This document shows positions 29,474-42,600 of a stretch of DNA of 64,000 nt, in pieces (the stretch's first letter is position 1; the number at the start of each line of letters is the position of its first letter). The DNA is from Gammaproteobacteria bacterium (GTDB taxonomy: Bacteria; Pseudomonadota; Gammaproteobacteria; Enterobacterales; Psychrobiaceae): NCBI GenBank assembly GCA_013214945.1, contig JABSRT010000027.1, positions 1 to 64,000 on the forward strand, in the 5' to 3' direction. A program made the position numbers and the translations under genes. The notes under the pieces were generated by a model. It was not told the origin of the DNA. It worked only from the letters and a program-made list of their open reading frames with translations, and did not search any database.

Positions 29474-30641
29474 TACTTATCCTTTAAATCTTTTTGAATT
29501 GCTTAAGTGTATAAAATGGACGCTTAAACAGATTTTTGTTATGAGTTATATCTTTATATCAATATAACGAATTACCATACGAAATTAATACCTATTTGCT
29601 GTGTATAGATAGCACTTCAATTGAATTGTTAATACTATCAATATCTTGAGGTGTTATTATCAATTTCAGAGCAATACTCTAGGCATCTTTTACTCAAGAT
29701 AGCATCTAAAAATTATTATAATGATAACATGAAATGTAGCTCTAATGCTGAGCTGTTAGGCTTTATGCGCATTTATTTATGGCTTAGCCCGGTTGTTATC
29801 GGGCAGATAACCGACCTGATTTTGATAGAGAAAATTTCGTCCATAACCTATCATTAACCTTCAGCCTTTCTCTATATCCTTACCGTATTAAGCTTACTTT
29901 GATGGAATATATCAAGGTGGCTTTGAGCCTAAAGAAGTGGGGGAGATTAAACTATCTGTTTTTATGGAGATGGTCATAATACAATCAAAAACTTGATGAT
30001 TTAAGAGGTTTTTATCGTATATCTGCAAGCTGGATGTGAAGTTATTTATCTTTGTTATTAGTATCTTATGGTGGAATCTGGTTTGTGGGTAAGGCTCTGT
30101 AAAATTTATTTTGAAATAATTTGTTCGCGCTCTAGCTCTCTAGTTTGGAAAACTTGTAACTCTTTGATTTAACAGTCTTGGTACGTTTTTCGTTCAGATC
30201 CGTCAAAACCAAACCTTATCGTTTGTTTGTTATACAAATGCTCGTTAATTTAAGCCGCCTAGGGCACTAGAAATTATAATTTTATTGCTCTTAAATTATT
30301 GCTGGTATTTTGTACAGGTAAACTTGTCATATTGTCGTGTCTTTTAAGCTAATATTTCTCTGTAATTTGCCTTATTATCACTTTCAGTATATTTAATTAA
30401 TCAAACCAACACTGGCGCAATGCCACTAATACAGCGGCATTGCGCGTAATTTACTCTTTTTAATAATTTTATTTAGATATTTCAATTCTATTTAACGAAA
30501 TAGAGCACTGAAATTTTCATTTTGGTCAAATCAAGTGTAAAATCACTTCCTTATTATGATCATCATGGAAGCTATTGTTTTGCTTCATGCTGAGATATCA
30601 AATCCGTCAATTACGTACAGTAAGTCAAGGAATATCATTAC
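29474..30641. other. 1.17-kb gene-free leader between SapC and the giant gene
   Basis: Very AT-rich DNA with no gene I can support. A 68-codon open frame at 29651-29857 has no recognisable family and no good ribosome-binding site. The interval must hold the promoters of both flanking genes. A perfect 10-bp inverted repeat at 30415-30445 is its clearest structure. I looked for cyclic-di-GMP (GEMM) and similar riboswitch cores and saw none. Confidence 0.6.
30415..30445. repeat. perfect inverted repeat upstream of the giant gene
   Basis: GCGCAATGCC and GGCATTGCGC are separated by 11 nt, forming a GC-rich hairpin in AT-rich DNA about 200 nt before the giant gene. A T-rich run (CTTTTTAATAA) begins about 11 nt after the stem. 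It could be a terminator or attenuator in the leader, or a protein-binding palindrome. Confidence 0.6.
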
Positions 30642-33600
30642 ATGTTCAAAAAGCGCACTAAACTCTCAGAGTTGATTAGAAATGCTTTTAAAGTCGAAGC
30701 TCTTGAGCCTAGAATTTTACTCTCAGGTGACCCCGTATTTGGGGCCATGCAGGTGGCTACCACTCGTTTAGTTGAGCCTAATGCGCCACTTGATGCTTTT
30801 TCTGAACAATACACATTATCTAGTTTCAAAAAGTTTAATGATGTTGCGCAACAAACTTCTGGCTATGAAAGACCAGAAGCTGACACCGATTTTGTAGTCG
30901 ATGATGCGGCGTTTGATATGGCGAATATTACGAATGATCTGTATGTAGCTGGTGGTGATTTTATTATCGGTGCAGCAGATACCCTTGGCGGAAGTGGCTC
31001 TGTAAACCTTGATGTAACTAATATTGGTAAATTAAGCCCAGGTTATTCCCCTGGTGTGCAGAATTTTGACAATTTGACCAATACAGATTCTTCTGAAATT
31101 ATAATTGAACTCGGTGGTTTGGCGGCAGGCAGCCAATATGATCAAATTAATATCGCTAATAATTTAGTGTTCGATGGTACGCTTAGCATTGAATTATTAA
31201 ATGGCTTTATTCCTGAAGTCGGGGATGAGTTTAGTATTATGACTTATGGTTCTTCTGCTGGTAGCTTTGATAGCATTGCGGGTTTAGCGATAAGTGGTAC
31301 AGATTTGTATCTCGATGTTGAAAAAAGTGAAACGGAACTGAAATTGATTACTAAATCAATCGACAGTGGTTCTACTTTTTTAAGTGAGATTTTAGGTAGC
31401 GAGCAGCAAAATACCTATGGGGAATTGCTCAATATTGATTATTTTAATAGCACTTCCTCTTACGACTTCCTCGGTAATCTTGCCTTCTCAGGCTTTGAAA
31501 TAAACGGCAACATCTCAGTCAGCTACGACGTAAATTATTCTCTGCTAGACCCTCAAGGTATACCTACAGATTTATCCCTTTGGAGCTTAAATGTAACAGA
31601 TGCTAGCGCTACATTTGAGATTGATGACGTCTTTACTCTTGAGTTATCAGATTTCAATCTTGGCTTAAGTTATTTAACGACTAATGATCTCGGTGATGAT
31701 CGTAGTTGGTTTTTTGCCAAAGGTCAGGCAGCATCGGCTAGCAGTGGTTTACTAGATAGTGTTAGTTTTCAGGCTACAGATTTAGAGTTTGATTTTTCTC
31801 AGGCAATCCATGACACCAGTGCAGATGTACTGAATTTAAGCCTCAACCCAATTACAGTGGGTGATTTCACTCTTAACAACGCAGACAGCGAAAGTAGCTT
31901 AGGACTGTCAGGTCGAGCGTCATTAGACATAGCTGGCCAAACTCTACTAAGTGACATTAACTTGACACTTAATCCATCAGTTATGGACGAAGTTAGAGTT
32001 GATATTGAAAATGGTGAATTGGATATAACAGCGGGAACCGGCAGCACCGGTTTAGCCCTGAGTGTTGAAGATATTCATGGCGCATTGTTAATTGACCGCA
32101 GAGGTATCGCTGGCGTATTGCAAGCAAGTGAATTATCCCTTGAACAGTTAGATGGCTCAGCATTACCCGGTTTAGATATTAATGAAATTCGTTCGGTTAG
32201 TGTTGGTTTTAATACAACCGGAGAGGCAGTAACAGAGACACTTGGTAATACATACTTTGATTACTCAGACAGCAAGTTTCATGATTTCTTCGCGGTAAAC
32301 GCGAATTTAGATTTAGGGCTATCGGTTGGCGAAGTTGCCTATAATTTATCGGGTCAATTTGGTTTTACTAAAACAGCAATGGAGATCGTTACTGGCGCGC
32401 CAGCCCAAGATGTTATTTTAATGTCTGTGTTAAATGGTGAAACGTCGTTAACCGTTGGTAGTGCGCCTGGCGGCGCAATGGTAAAACTGTCTGGTTTACA
32501 GGGTGCCGGTTTAATCACTAATATTGATAACCAATTTGGTGCTGTGGGCATGATGACAGTTGGTGCTGTTGCCTTAACCGAAGCCGATGGTGTAACGCCT
32601 TTAGTTGCTGATTTAAGCATGTTGCCTTTGAACTTACCGTTCAATTTTAACCTGTTTGATTTAGATCCTAATTTAGATTTGTCACTAAATCTTCCTGAAA
32701 TTGATCTGAACTTAGCCGCTTTCCCTTATATTGATTTGAGCTTACCTGGACTTCCTAGTTTAAATTTACCTGATTTAGATTTAGCAGGATTGTTACCAAA
32801 TCTAGATTTATCTAATTTATCACTTCCTGAACTGGGATTTGTATTGCCATCATTAGGTTTGCCTAATATCGATATTAGCTTTCCTGATGTCGACTTGGGA
32901 TGGCCATATTTAGATTTGGCTGATTTAACGCTCGCTTATCCAGAATTGAATTTAGATTTCGCTAACCTGTCTTTTCCGCAACTGATGTTTGCGTTGCCGC
33001 GTTTACAGTTACCTGCTCTCAAGTTTGACTTTGATATTGACGGCTTAGATGCAGACTGGGCCGACATGAGCTGGCCTGACTTAACCGCTCATTTGGCAAC
33101 TTTAGACTTGCCATGGCCAGATGTTGCTTGGTCTGATTTCGATTTTGATGCTATTAGTGCTGCTTTACCTGATTTTGATTTACCCGATTTGGATTTTTCA
33201 TGGGGTGATATGAAGCTGCCAGATCTGCTATTAGCAATCAAGATGCTTGAATTACCAGGCATGTCGATTACATTTGCAGACGTGTCTTTATCATGGCCAA
33301 GCTTTAACACAGCGTTTCCTGATTGGCCAGATGCTGGCTTACCTGATATAGATTTTGGGCAGTTTATTTTTGCATTAGATGGGCTGAATTTACCAGGTCT
33401 TAACGTTAGTTTCCCCGATTTAACACTACCGTGGCCGAGTTTGTCGTTACCAAACTTTAGCGCAGCATTTCCAGAACTAACTGTCGATTGGCCAAATTTA
33501 ACTTTGCCAGAACTAATGTTTGCACTGCCGAGCCTTGATTTGACCGGCTTGAACTTCAACTTTGATTTGCCAGGCCTAGATGCAGATTGGCCTAATATGA

Positions 33601-36600
33601 ACTGGCCTGATTTACAGGCTCATTTAGCAACGTTAGACTTAGACTGGCCAGATGTAACTTTATCTGGCTTGGCAATTGAATTTCCACAATTAAACTTAGA
33701 TTGGCCAAACATTGAGTTAGCTGACTTAATCTTTGCATTGCCAAAGCTAGACTTAACTGGATTTAGTCTTGATTTTGATTTACCTGCGCTGGGGTTAAAC
33801 TGGCCAGATGTTACCCTACCAAACTTAGGTACAGCTTTTCCAGATCTCGATATTGATTGGGAAAACTTGAGCTTAGCTGATTTCATTTTTGCGTTACCTC
33901 AGTTGAATATTCCTAATTTAGAACTAAGTTTCTTTGATATCAACTTACCTGATTTTTCATTCCCAGATGTTTCAGTTGAGGGAGTTGCACTTGACTTTGA
34001 TCTATCTCAGTTAGGCTTTTCAGTCTATGGTGAGGTAGATTTCCAATTAGCCGATGTTTTTGAGTTTAGCGGGAATTTAGGTTTCTCTAAACTTAATGAT
34101 GAAATCATAATTCTTGGAGACCAAGTCTTAGCATTGTTTGGCATTGGTGATTTCCAAGCGGGTGTGACAGATGGCGACTTAGCATTATTGATCAAGTCAG
34201 ACTCTACTATTGCACTTGATGTTGCTGGTGATTTGGTCTTAGAAGGTGCTGGCTTTATTACCGATACGGTTTGGGCCGATACTGTTCGTTTACAATACAA
34301 CACCAGTTTGATTGATTACAGTGGTGACAATAACCGCACCTTAACTGTTGGCGATATTAGCCAGACTTTAACCATGGCCGCCGGTGCCGTGGGATCGCCA
34401 ATGATGGCGTTAAATGTATATGGTTTTAGCGCGAAAATTGAAGGTGCTGTTGGCCTAGCAGGTGACTTTAGCTTTACTAGACTGACTCAGCCTAGTGGCA
34501 CGAGAGTCATGATGATGACTGGTCAAAATGTCATGGCTTATCTAGGCACTGATGATTTAAGTGCCCGGATAACCGACGCTGATTTAGCGATGGCTATTTT
34601 TGAAATTGATGCAACGACCACAACGTATGCATTGTATGCATTAGGTGATGCAGCATTAGAAGGCGTTACGGACGTTACATTAAGCGGTACCTTCCAGTTA
34701 TTGTATAACCGAACGGGTATGCAGGTCATCGATTTTGGTGGTGACTTTGGTACTATCGATTATGGCACTACTGTTGATTTTACCGCGGTTCGAGCCGCTA
34801 ATTTAGATGTCAACGTTGCTGGTTTCTTTGTGGTTAATGGCGCATTCGCTATCGAAAAAACCACGACAACCGTTACATTATCAGACAGTAGTGAAGTCGA
34901 AGTCGACTTATTGACATTGGGTACATCTCAAGTCAACGCTTTTGCTGGGGTAAACGCTGGTAGTGATGATGCACTTGGTTTTGATTTAACCGGTGCAGAT
35001 ATGGCACTTGCGTTAATGACTGATAGCAGTAACTCTCTTCGTCAATGGATGACGTTACAATCAAATGTTGCTTCTGCTGCGTTTATAGGTGTCGATGGCT
35101 TAACCGTATCAGCTCAAGAGCTTAATGTGGCGATTAATCGCAACTTGAGTACATCTGGCGAGTCAGTACCGCAAGTTGATTTGATACTTGATACCGTTTT
35201 AGCATTAAAAACAGATTTAACATCTGGCGAACTCGTATTTGATTATATGGGACAGCAAGCTGTTGTTGCTGTGGCACTGTCTCGCAGTAATGCCAATGTG
35301 CGTAATGAAATAAAAAGCAAACTAGAAACCTTATTGACCGACTCCGGTGTAGCTAATGCTGAAGGTAATGTTGCGATTAGCGGCTCGTTAGCGACAGGCT
35401 TTACCTTTACATTTAACGGCGAATTGTCAGGGCAAGACTTCTCTGGTATTAGTGTCAGTGCCCGTACGCCAGATGTAACAACGCAATTAACCGAAGTAAC
35501 AAAAGGACAAGCTGCTTACGACAATGTCAGCTTGGATATTGTCGAGCAAAATGCTCAATACCATTTAAATATGGACGTCAGCGATGGTGTGTTAACTATC
35601 CGTTCTGGTCAGCAAAGTTCAGAAATTAGCATTACGTCAGCGATGACGGACACTCAAATGAAGTCGGCTATTGTCTCGGCTTATGAAGGGTTTTCAGCGG
35701 TTGGTTTAGGAAATGTAAGTGTTAGTGGCAGCCGTGCGTTGGGCTTTGATATCGAATTTATTGGCTCGCTTGCGGGTAAAGCAGTAAATGATTTATCCGT
35801 GTCGTTAACATTGCCAAGTCCTACTGTAAGCTCTGTAACGCTTAACGATGGTGAAATAAAAGTTACTGGTTATGATAGCACCGGTGTTAATACGAGTGAA
35901 AAGCAACGAATTGACTTTTCTAATGCGACTAAATCATTTACAAACTACAGTTTAAAAATTGGTGAGATAACCACTGCAAAAATTGATTTTTCGGCTAATA
36001 GCCCAACCCAAAATGTCACCACATTACAAAAAGCGTTAAATAAAGCATTAGGAAAAAACAAAGTTAAAGTTAGCTTTGATCAGTCATCGACATCGGCGAG
36101 TCCAAGTTACTTTGTTCGCTTTATCGGACAGATGGCATACCAAGATGTGCCTAAAATTGAAGTGGCTTCAGCAAACAGCGTGACTGTGGTTATTTTTACA
36201 GTTCAAGAAGGTTCTAGTGCGAGCAAAACAGAAATTGTTGAATCAGTTTCTGAAGTGCAAGAGTTGCAATTAGATACTAATGCTAACGCTGACTTGACGT
36301 TATCATTTGATATTGATGGTAAGTCATACACAACGCAAACTCTTCAATTTGGCGCAACTGCGGCTCAAATTGAATCAGCCTTATTGACTGCGGTTACAAC
36401 AGATTTTAGCACAGCAACATTTAATGTAACGGTCTCAAATGGCAAATGGAATATCGGTTTCATTGGTCAATTAAGTGGTAAAAACATCACTCAATTGAAC
36501 AGTGATATTTCAGCGATTACAGGTCAAGTTGCACTTGAACGTGTGCAAGAAGGTTTGACCCGTGATGTTGCAACGACTGTCACATCTCCAGCCATTAGTG

Positions 36601-39600
36601 AAACCCAGCAATTATCTGTGCAAACACAAGCGACTGGAACTTACACTTTAAGTCTTGATTATTTAGGCCAAATCTATACTACAGCAGCGATTGATTTTTC
36701 TGCGGGCTCAAGTGATATTAAAGCAGCGCTACTGACGTCGTTAACGTCAATTGAAAATGCCGATGTTCAAGTTATCGGCAAAGCTGATGGCATTTTCAAT
36801 ATTACTTTCAAAGGCAGCTTGTCTGGTCATGACTTGTCGATGTTATCTGTTACTGCCACTGTACCAGAGGCCAATACAGAACTAAGAATTGAACAAGTGG
36901 GTGAGGTCGTTGAACAGGCCGATTTAGTGGGTGATGTTAATCCTAATTTAGTGGTTGATTTTGCCGTAACAGAATTAAATGTCGCGACTGGAATTGAAAG
37001 TGAATTTACCTTAAACCTAGATGGCTCTGAAGGTGAGTTAACTCGAATTAGCGCACAAATGACACTAGATGTCTTTGGTTTTTTACAGGTTGATGGTGCG
37101 TTTTACCTTGATAAGTCAATCGGTGAAGTGACCGACAGCGCCGGCACCGATATTTCAGTCGACCAGCTTATTATTGCTGGTGGTGGGGTTAATGCTTTTG
37201 CTGGTGTCAAAGGCGGAACCGAAGATCAGGTTGGCTTGCAATTAGAACAAACTGACTTTGTTTTGGGTCTGTTCTCTGAACGTACCGATAATGAGTTAGT
37301 TGATAAGCGGAATTGGACTGCACTACAGGCCAATGCCGGTTCACTGAGTTTAGATGGTATTGATGGCTTTACATTAGCAGGCAGTGACATGCAGGTTATG
37401 GTAAACCAAGCCAGTGATTTAGATGGTAGCGTACTTGATTTCTCTGATGCTAATGCACTAACCGCTGAAATTGTTTCAGGTGTTGAATTTGAATTAAATA
37501 TCGATGGCCAACTCGGTGAAATTATTTATGCCGCAGGGGACGTTGAACTTGACGTTGCTGAGTTTGTTGGCTTATCAGGTACCTTTGCCTTTAGCAAAGC
37601 CTCTCAGGGTGAAACAGAACAATTACAGATTTTAGGCGATGATATTGATGCCTACTTAGAAGTAGACTCAGCTTATGTTCGCCTCGATGACGCTGATTTT
37701 GGTTTGCTGGTTGATACTGACAATCAAGTCGCGTTTGAATTGAAAAATGGTAGTTTTGCCGCTGGCATCGAAGGTTTATCAGGTGTCAGCGCCGCTGAAG
37801 TTGTGGTGCAGTATACCAATGCAACAACGATAATTGCTCAAGACACTAGTTTTAGCATTTTTGATTTAGAATATACATTTGAAACGGAAATTGAAGCCAA
37901 TACTGTTGGTTTCGGGGTTAAAGGCTTTAGCGCTAATATTTCTGATTTTGTTAGCTTAGAAGGTGATTTAGGCTTTAAGAAAGTAGGTACTGCTATTGTT
38001 GCCGTCGGCAATAATGTCGATGCTAAATTGCAAGCTAATGCAGACAACTATGTGTATCTAAATGATGCTTCATTTGGTTTGATTACTGGTGCTGGTGATA
38101 CGGTATTTGAGCTAAGTGAAGGCTCTTTTGCGGCAAGTATCGCTGGAATGGAAGCAATTTCAGCACAAGAAGTCATGGTGCAATACACTAATGCAACAGG
38201 CCTAGTCGCTGCCAATACCACTATTGGTGTTGGCTCAATACAATACACATTTAATCAGGCGATAGCTGTTAATACCGTTGCCTTTGCTGTTAAAGGATTT
38301 AGTAGCAGCGTTGCTGACTTTGTTAGTTTAGAAGGTGATTTTGGCTTTAAGAAAGTTGGCACTGAAATTGTTGCCGTGGGCGACAATGTTGATGCTAAAT
38401 TACAAGCTGGTGAAGATAATTATGTACGTATAAAAGATGCATCTTTTGGTCTAATTACAGATGCGGGAAGTACTGTATTTGAATTGAGTCAAGGTTCATT
38501 TACTGCAAGCATCGCTGGAATGGACGAGATTTCAGCGCAAGAAGTTATAGTACAATACAGCAACGCAACAGGCTCTGTTGCGACTAATACCACAATTGAT
38601 GTTGGCTCAGTACAATATACCTTTGGCCAAGCGATAGCTGTAAATACAGTTGCTTTTGCCGTGAAAGGCTTCCATGCCAATGTCTCAAACTTTGTCAGCT
38701 TAGACGGTGATATCGGCTTTAAAAAATCAGGCCAAGATATTGTTGCTATCGGTAATGATGTATCAGCGATCCTCGATGCAGGGTCATTGGCTCAAGTAAG
38801 CTTAATGAATGCAAGCTTCGGTTTATTCATGAGCGGTAATGAAACCGCTTTCGAACTTTCTGAAGGTTCTTTTTCTGCCAGTGTTGCTTCGTTAGCAGCG
38901 ATTAGTGCAAAAAGTGTTTTTGTACAATACAGCTCGGCGAATACAACCATTGCAGCTGGCCGAAAAATAGCAATCGGCAGCGTGGAATACACCTTCGAAG
39001 AGGCGATTGCTGCTAATACTGTGGCATTTGCAGTAGAAGGTTTTAATGCCAATGTGGCTGACTTTGTTACGTTAAGCGGTGACTTAGGCTTTAAGAAAGT
39101 CGACGACGCTATGATAGCTGTTGGCAATAATGTAAGCGCTTCGTTAAGTGCTGGAGACTCGAATGAGCTGGCTTTAAGTAATGCTAACTTTGGTCTGTTG
39201 ATTGACGGTAATGAGATGGCGTTCGAGTTGACGCAAGGCGAATTATCAGCCGAGATTGATGGATTTGAGTTATTACCGTTTGATTCGGTAGCCGTGCAGT
39301 TTACCAATATTTCCACTAACATTGCTAAAGGTCGCACGTTAAGTGTTGGTGATGTTAATTATGAATTTAGTCAAGATATAGCAGCAGATACAGTTGCGTT
39401 TTCAGTGTATGGTTTTAACGTTAACTTAGCGAATAATGTCGTACTGCAAGGCGATTTTGGTTTTGCTAAAGTTGGTCAAGAGTTATATGCGGTAGGTAAT
39501 GACGTTACCGCTGGCATTGATGTTGGCGCCGCTAATGTTCGCTTAGAAGACGCTGAAATTGCAGTTATCTGGGGCGACGGCGGCTATGCGCTTGAAACTA

Positions 39601-42600
39601 AAAATGGCAAATTTTCTGCTGAAATAGAACATTTAGCGGACGTTACTGCTGATTCTGCCATGTTGCAGTATAGCTATGGCGCGATTACAGTCGCTGCTGG
39701 ACGAGAGTTAAACTTAGCTGGCGTTAGTTATACTTTTGAGCACGGCGTGTCAGGTACTGTCGGTGACGTTGATGTTAGCTTTGACGTGGAAAACCTTCAG
39801 GCTAATATTTTTGATGTGGTAGAAATTAGTGGTGATATTGAGTTCTTTACTGACGGTGGCGATTTAGTCGCTAGTGCGGTGGATTTCGATATGTCTTTCA
39901 CGTTAGGAACTGATTTTACCGCGTCAATTACTGATGCTGATTTTGATTTACGTTATGGCGAACAGTTGAAGTTTGGCATCGAAGGTGATCTTACCTTATC
40001 CGCTTTCGATTTTATTGATTTAACTTATCATGTTGACCTATCTCAAGAATTTTTTAATGTCACTTTAGATGATGGCTCGCAGGCTACCGTTGCGCTGATG
40101 ACGTTTGCCGAAGAAGGCTTAGACTTCTTTGCTGGTGCAAATGGTGTCGGTTTTGAAATAGAGGATGCTTCATTTGGCTTGGGTATTGCAATTGCAATGG
40201 CTGATCCTAGTCAATATTGGATTAGCGCAAAAGCCACCACATCGAGCGTAGAGTTTGTTGGCGTTGATATTTTGGAAGTATCTGCCAATGAAATGGAAGT
40301 CGTGATTAATACTGCTTCTGATAATGGCCGTTCAATAGATTACTCTGTTGCGCCTCTGACTCTGTCGAGCGGGCTTGGCGTGAAAGTCGGCGGTCTTGAT
40401 GTAGGTTCTAGTTCTGACACTAATATCACTTTTGATATGCGCGGCGAAACGATTAAAGTAGCTGGCGAACTAAACGTTAATTTACTTGGTGTTATGGCTG
40501 TCGAAGGTGATTTCTCCTTCGAAAAATCAATCCAAGATATTACATTAGACACTGGCATAACGACTTCTGTTAATGCGATGACATTTACTGCTGAAGACGC
40601 CGTTGGCTTTGTCGGATTTGGTTACAAAACCGATGATGAATTTGGCTTTAAAGCACAAGGCATTGATTTTGGTCTAGGCATGTTTGTTGACCGTAATGAT
40701 GCGTCTCGTCAGTGGACGATGATGCAGGGACATGTCGACACATTTGATTTTGTTGGCCTAGACGATGTTAAATTAAATGCAACTGATCTCGATCTTTCTT
40801 ATTACAAGCTACCGGTTGATTTAGTTGGGATTGATCTTGATACGTCAGATATTGACTTTGGCTCATTAGATTTAGACTTTAACCCAGGTGACTTATCTCC
40901 GGGTAAAGGCAGTATATTTAACTTTACTGGTGAGTTTGATGTCGATGTGCATGGTTTGCTACAAGCAAAAGATGATTTTGAAATTGTCCTTGAATTTGAC
41001 ACCTTGGTATTGAGTGACGGCACGGTTGAAGATGTTACTTATTTCACTTTTGCTTATACAGATCTAGATATTTTTGCTGGTTCAGGTACCAGAGAAGATG
41101 GCGTTGGTGTAGCGATTGACGATATTGATTTCGCCATGGCACTTGTTTATAGCCCATTTAGTGGACAGGCATGGTTAACCGTTCAAGGCAGCACTGATTT
41201 TGCTGGAATGGTCGGCGTACCTTCAGTAAATCTTGAAGTGCAACAAGCTCAACTATTAATTAATACCGCTGATGCATTTGGTCGAGTCATTGATTACTCA
41301 GCCAAGAATTTAGTTGTGCCGATAGGAGTTGGCGGTAATGTTGGTGGCTTGGAAGGAAGTGCTGGCGGCAATAGTAACTCAATTACCATTGATATTGACG
41401 GTGATCTCGGCCAAATGTTACGCGTTGATCTTGCTGGCGCGTTGCTTTCGGTTGAGAACTTTGTGTACTTGTCAGGTGATATTTCCCTTCAGGTTGGTAC
41501 TAAAGATGATTTAGTTATTGAAGGAACTGGCCCACAAGGACTGTTAAAAGAAACGAATAAATTTACCTACCTTACATTAATGGGCGCTAATTTAAATGCG
41601 TTCGTCGGCATGGGCACCCCGTATTTTGGCACTGGTGAAACAGATGCTGTTGGCGTATTTGCAAGTAATGTAAATTTTGGCTTAGCACTGTTCAGTAATC
41701 AAGATTACACCTTGGGCACTTTAAAATTAGATATCGAACAAGCTGGATTTATCGGAATGGAGGACGTTCTAGAAGCGACTCTATTAAATGTCACCGTGGC
41801 ATCAAATTTTGGCGCTGCAACCAATGCTCCTTATGATCTTTCAACACCAAACGTCGATTACATCAAATCTTATGGCGAAGATGGTTTAGTCTTAACCACG
41901 TTAAGTGGAGACTCTATTGCACTGGAGTTTGATGACAAACTTGAGATTGCAGCCCGGATTGAAAATGCGCATTTAAATATGGCAGGCTGCTTAGAGCTTG
42001 ATGGTTCATTAGCGATATCTAAAGGGACAACGTATGAGTTAGTCGCGGCAGATACTGGTTTATTGAGTGAATTTGGTTTACCTGAGACTATCATTCATGA
42101 TGTCGAAGTCATGACCATCGGTGGCGCTAATCTAACTGGTTTCGCCGGTGTTGGTGGTTCTGATAATGGTATCGGCCTTAAATTAGGTAATACTAATTTT
42201 GGTCTCGCTGTTATGCAGCCAAATGGTATTGCCGGTCTTAAAATACCGAATGAAATAAAAGCCGCGATGCCAACCTATTTTGCAGCTAAAGCAACGGTTG
42301 ATTCAGCTGAACTGATTGGTATGGATGCTATTTTAGAGGCGCGAGTTGAAGGCGTTGAAATTAATATCAATACCAGCTCAAGTCAGTTTATTACACCTGA
42401 AATGGCTTTATTCTTGCCAATGCCACATATCGATTTTAAAAATGTGCTTAATACTAATCCAATTACTGGTAATTGGGATGAGCAAGGTTTAAGAATTGAT
42501 ACTGGCGATGACGATAATCCAGTGTACTTGGATTTTGGTGATGAAATAATTCAAGCTAAAGTCGAGTATTTCCAGGGCGATCTAGCGGGTGTTATGCAAG

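Noticed and set aside
29651-29857. 68-codon open frame in the leader before the giant gene
   Set aside because: It has no recognisable features, no good ribosome-binding site and AT-rich composition; it fits chance.
30415-30445. clear intrinsic terminator or cyclic-di-GMP riboswitch
   Set aside because: The T-rich run is about 11 nt away from the stem, and no GEMM core sequence is present; kept only as an inverted repeat.
33089-33559. 156-codon minus-strand frame rich in Ser, Gly and Lys
   Set aside because: It is the antisense of the WP/LPDL repeat region; its repetitiveness simply mirrors the coding strand.
37563-39815. CRISPR array or intergenic satellite
   Set aside because: The 372-nt units are protein-coding, in frame and diverged mainly as protein modules; there are no short identical repeats with unique spacers.
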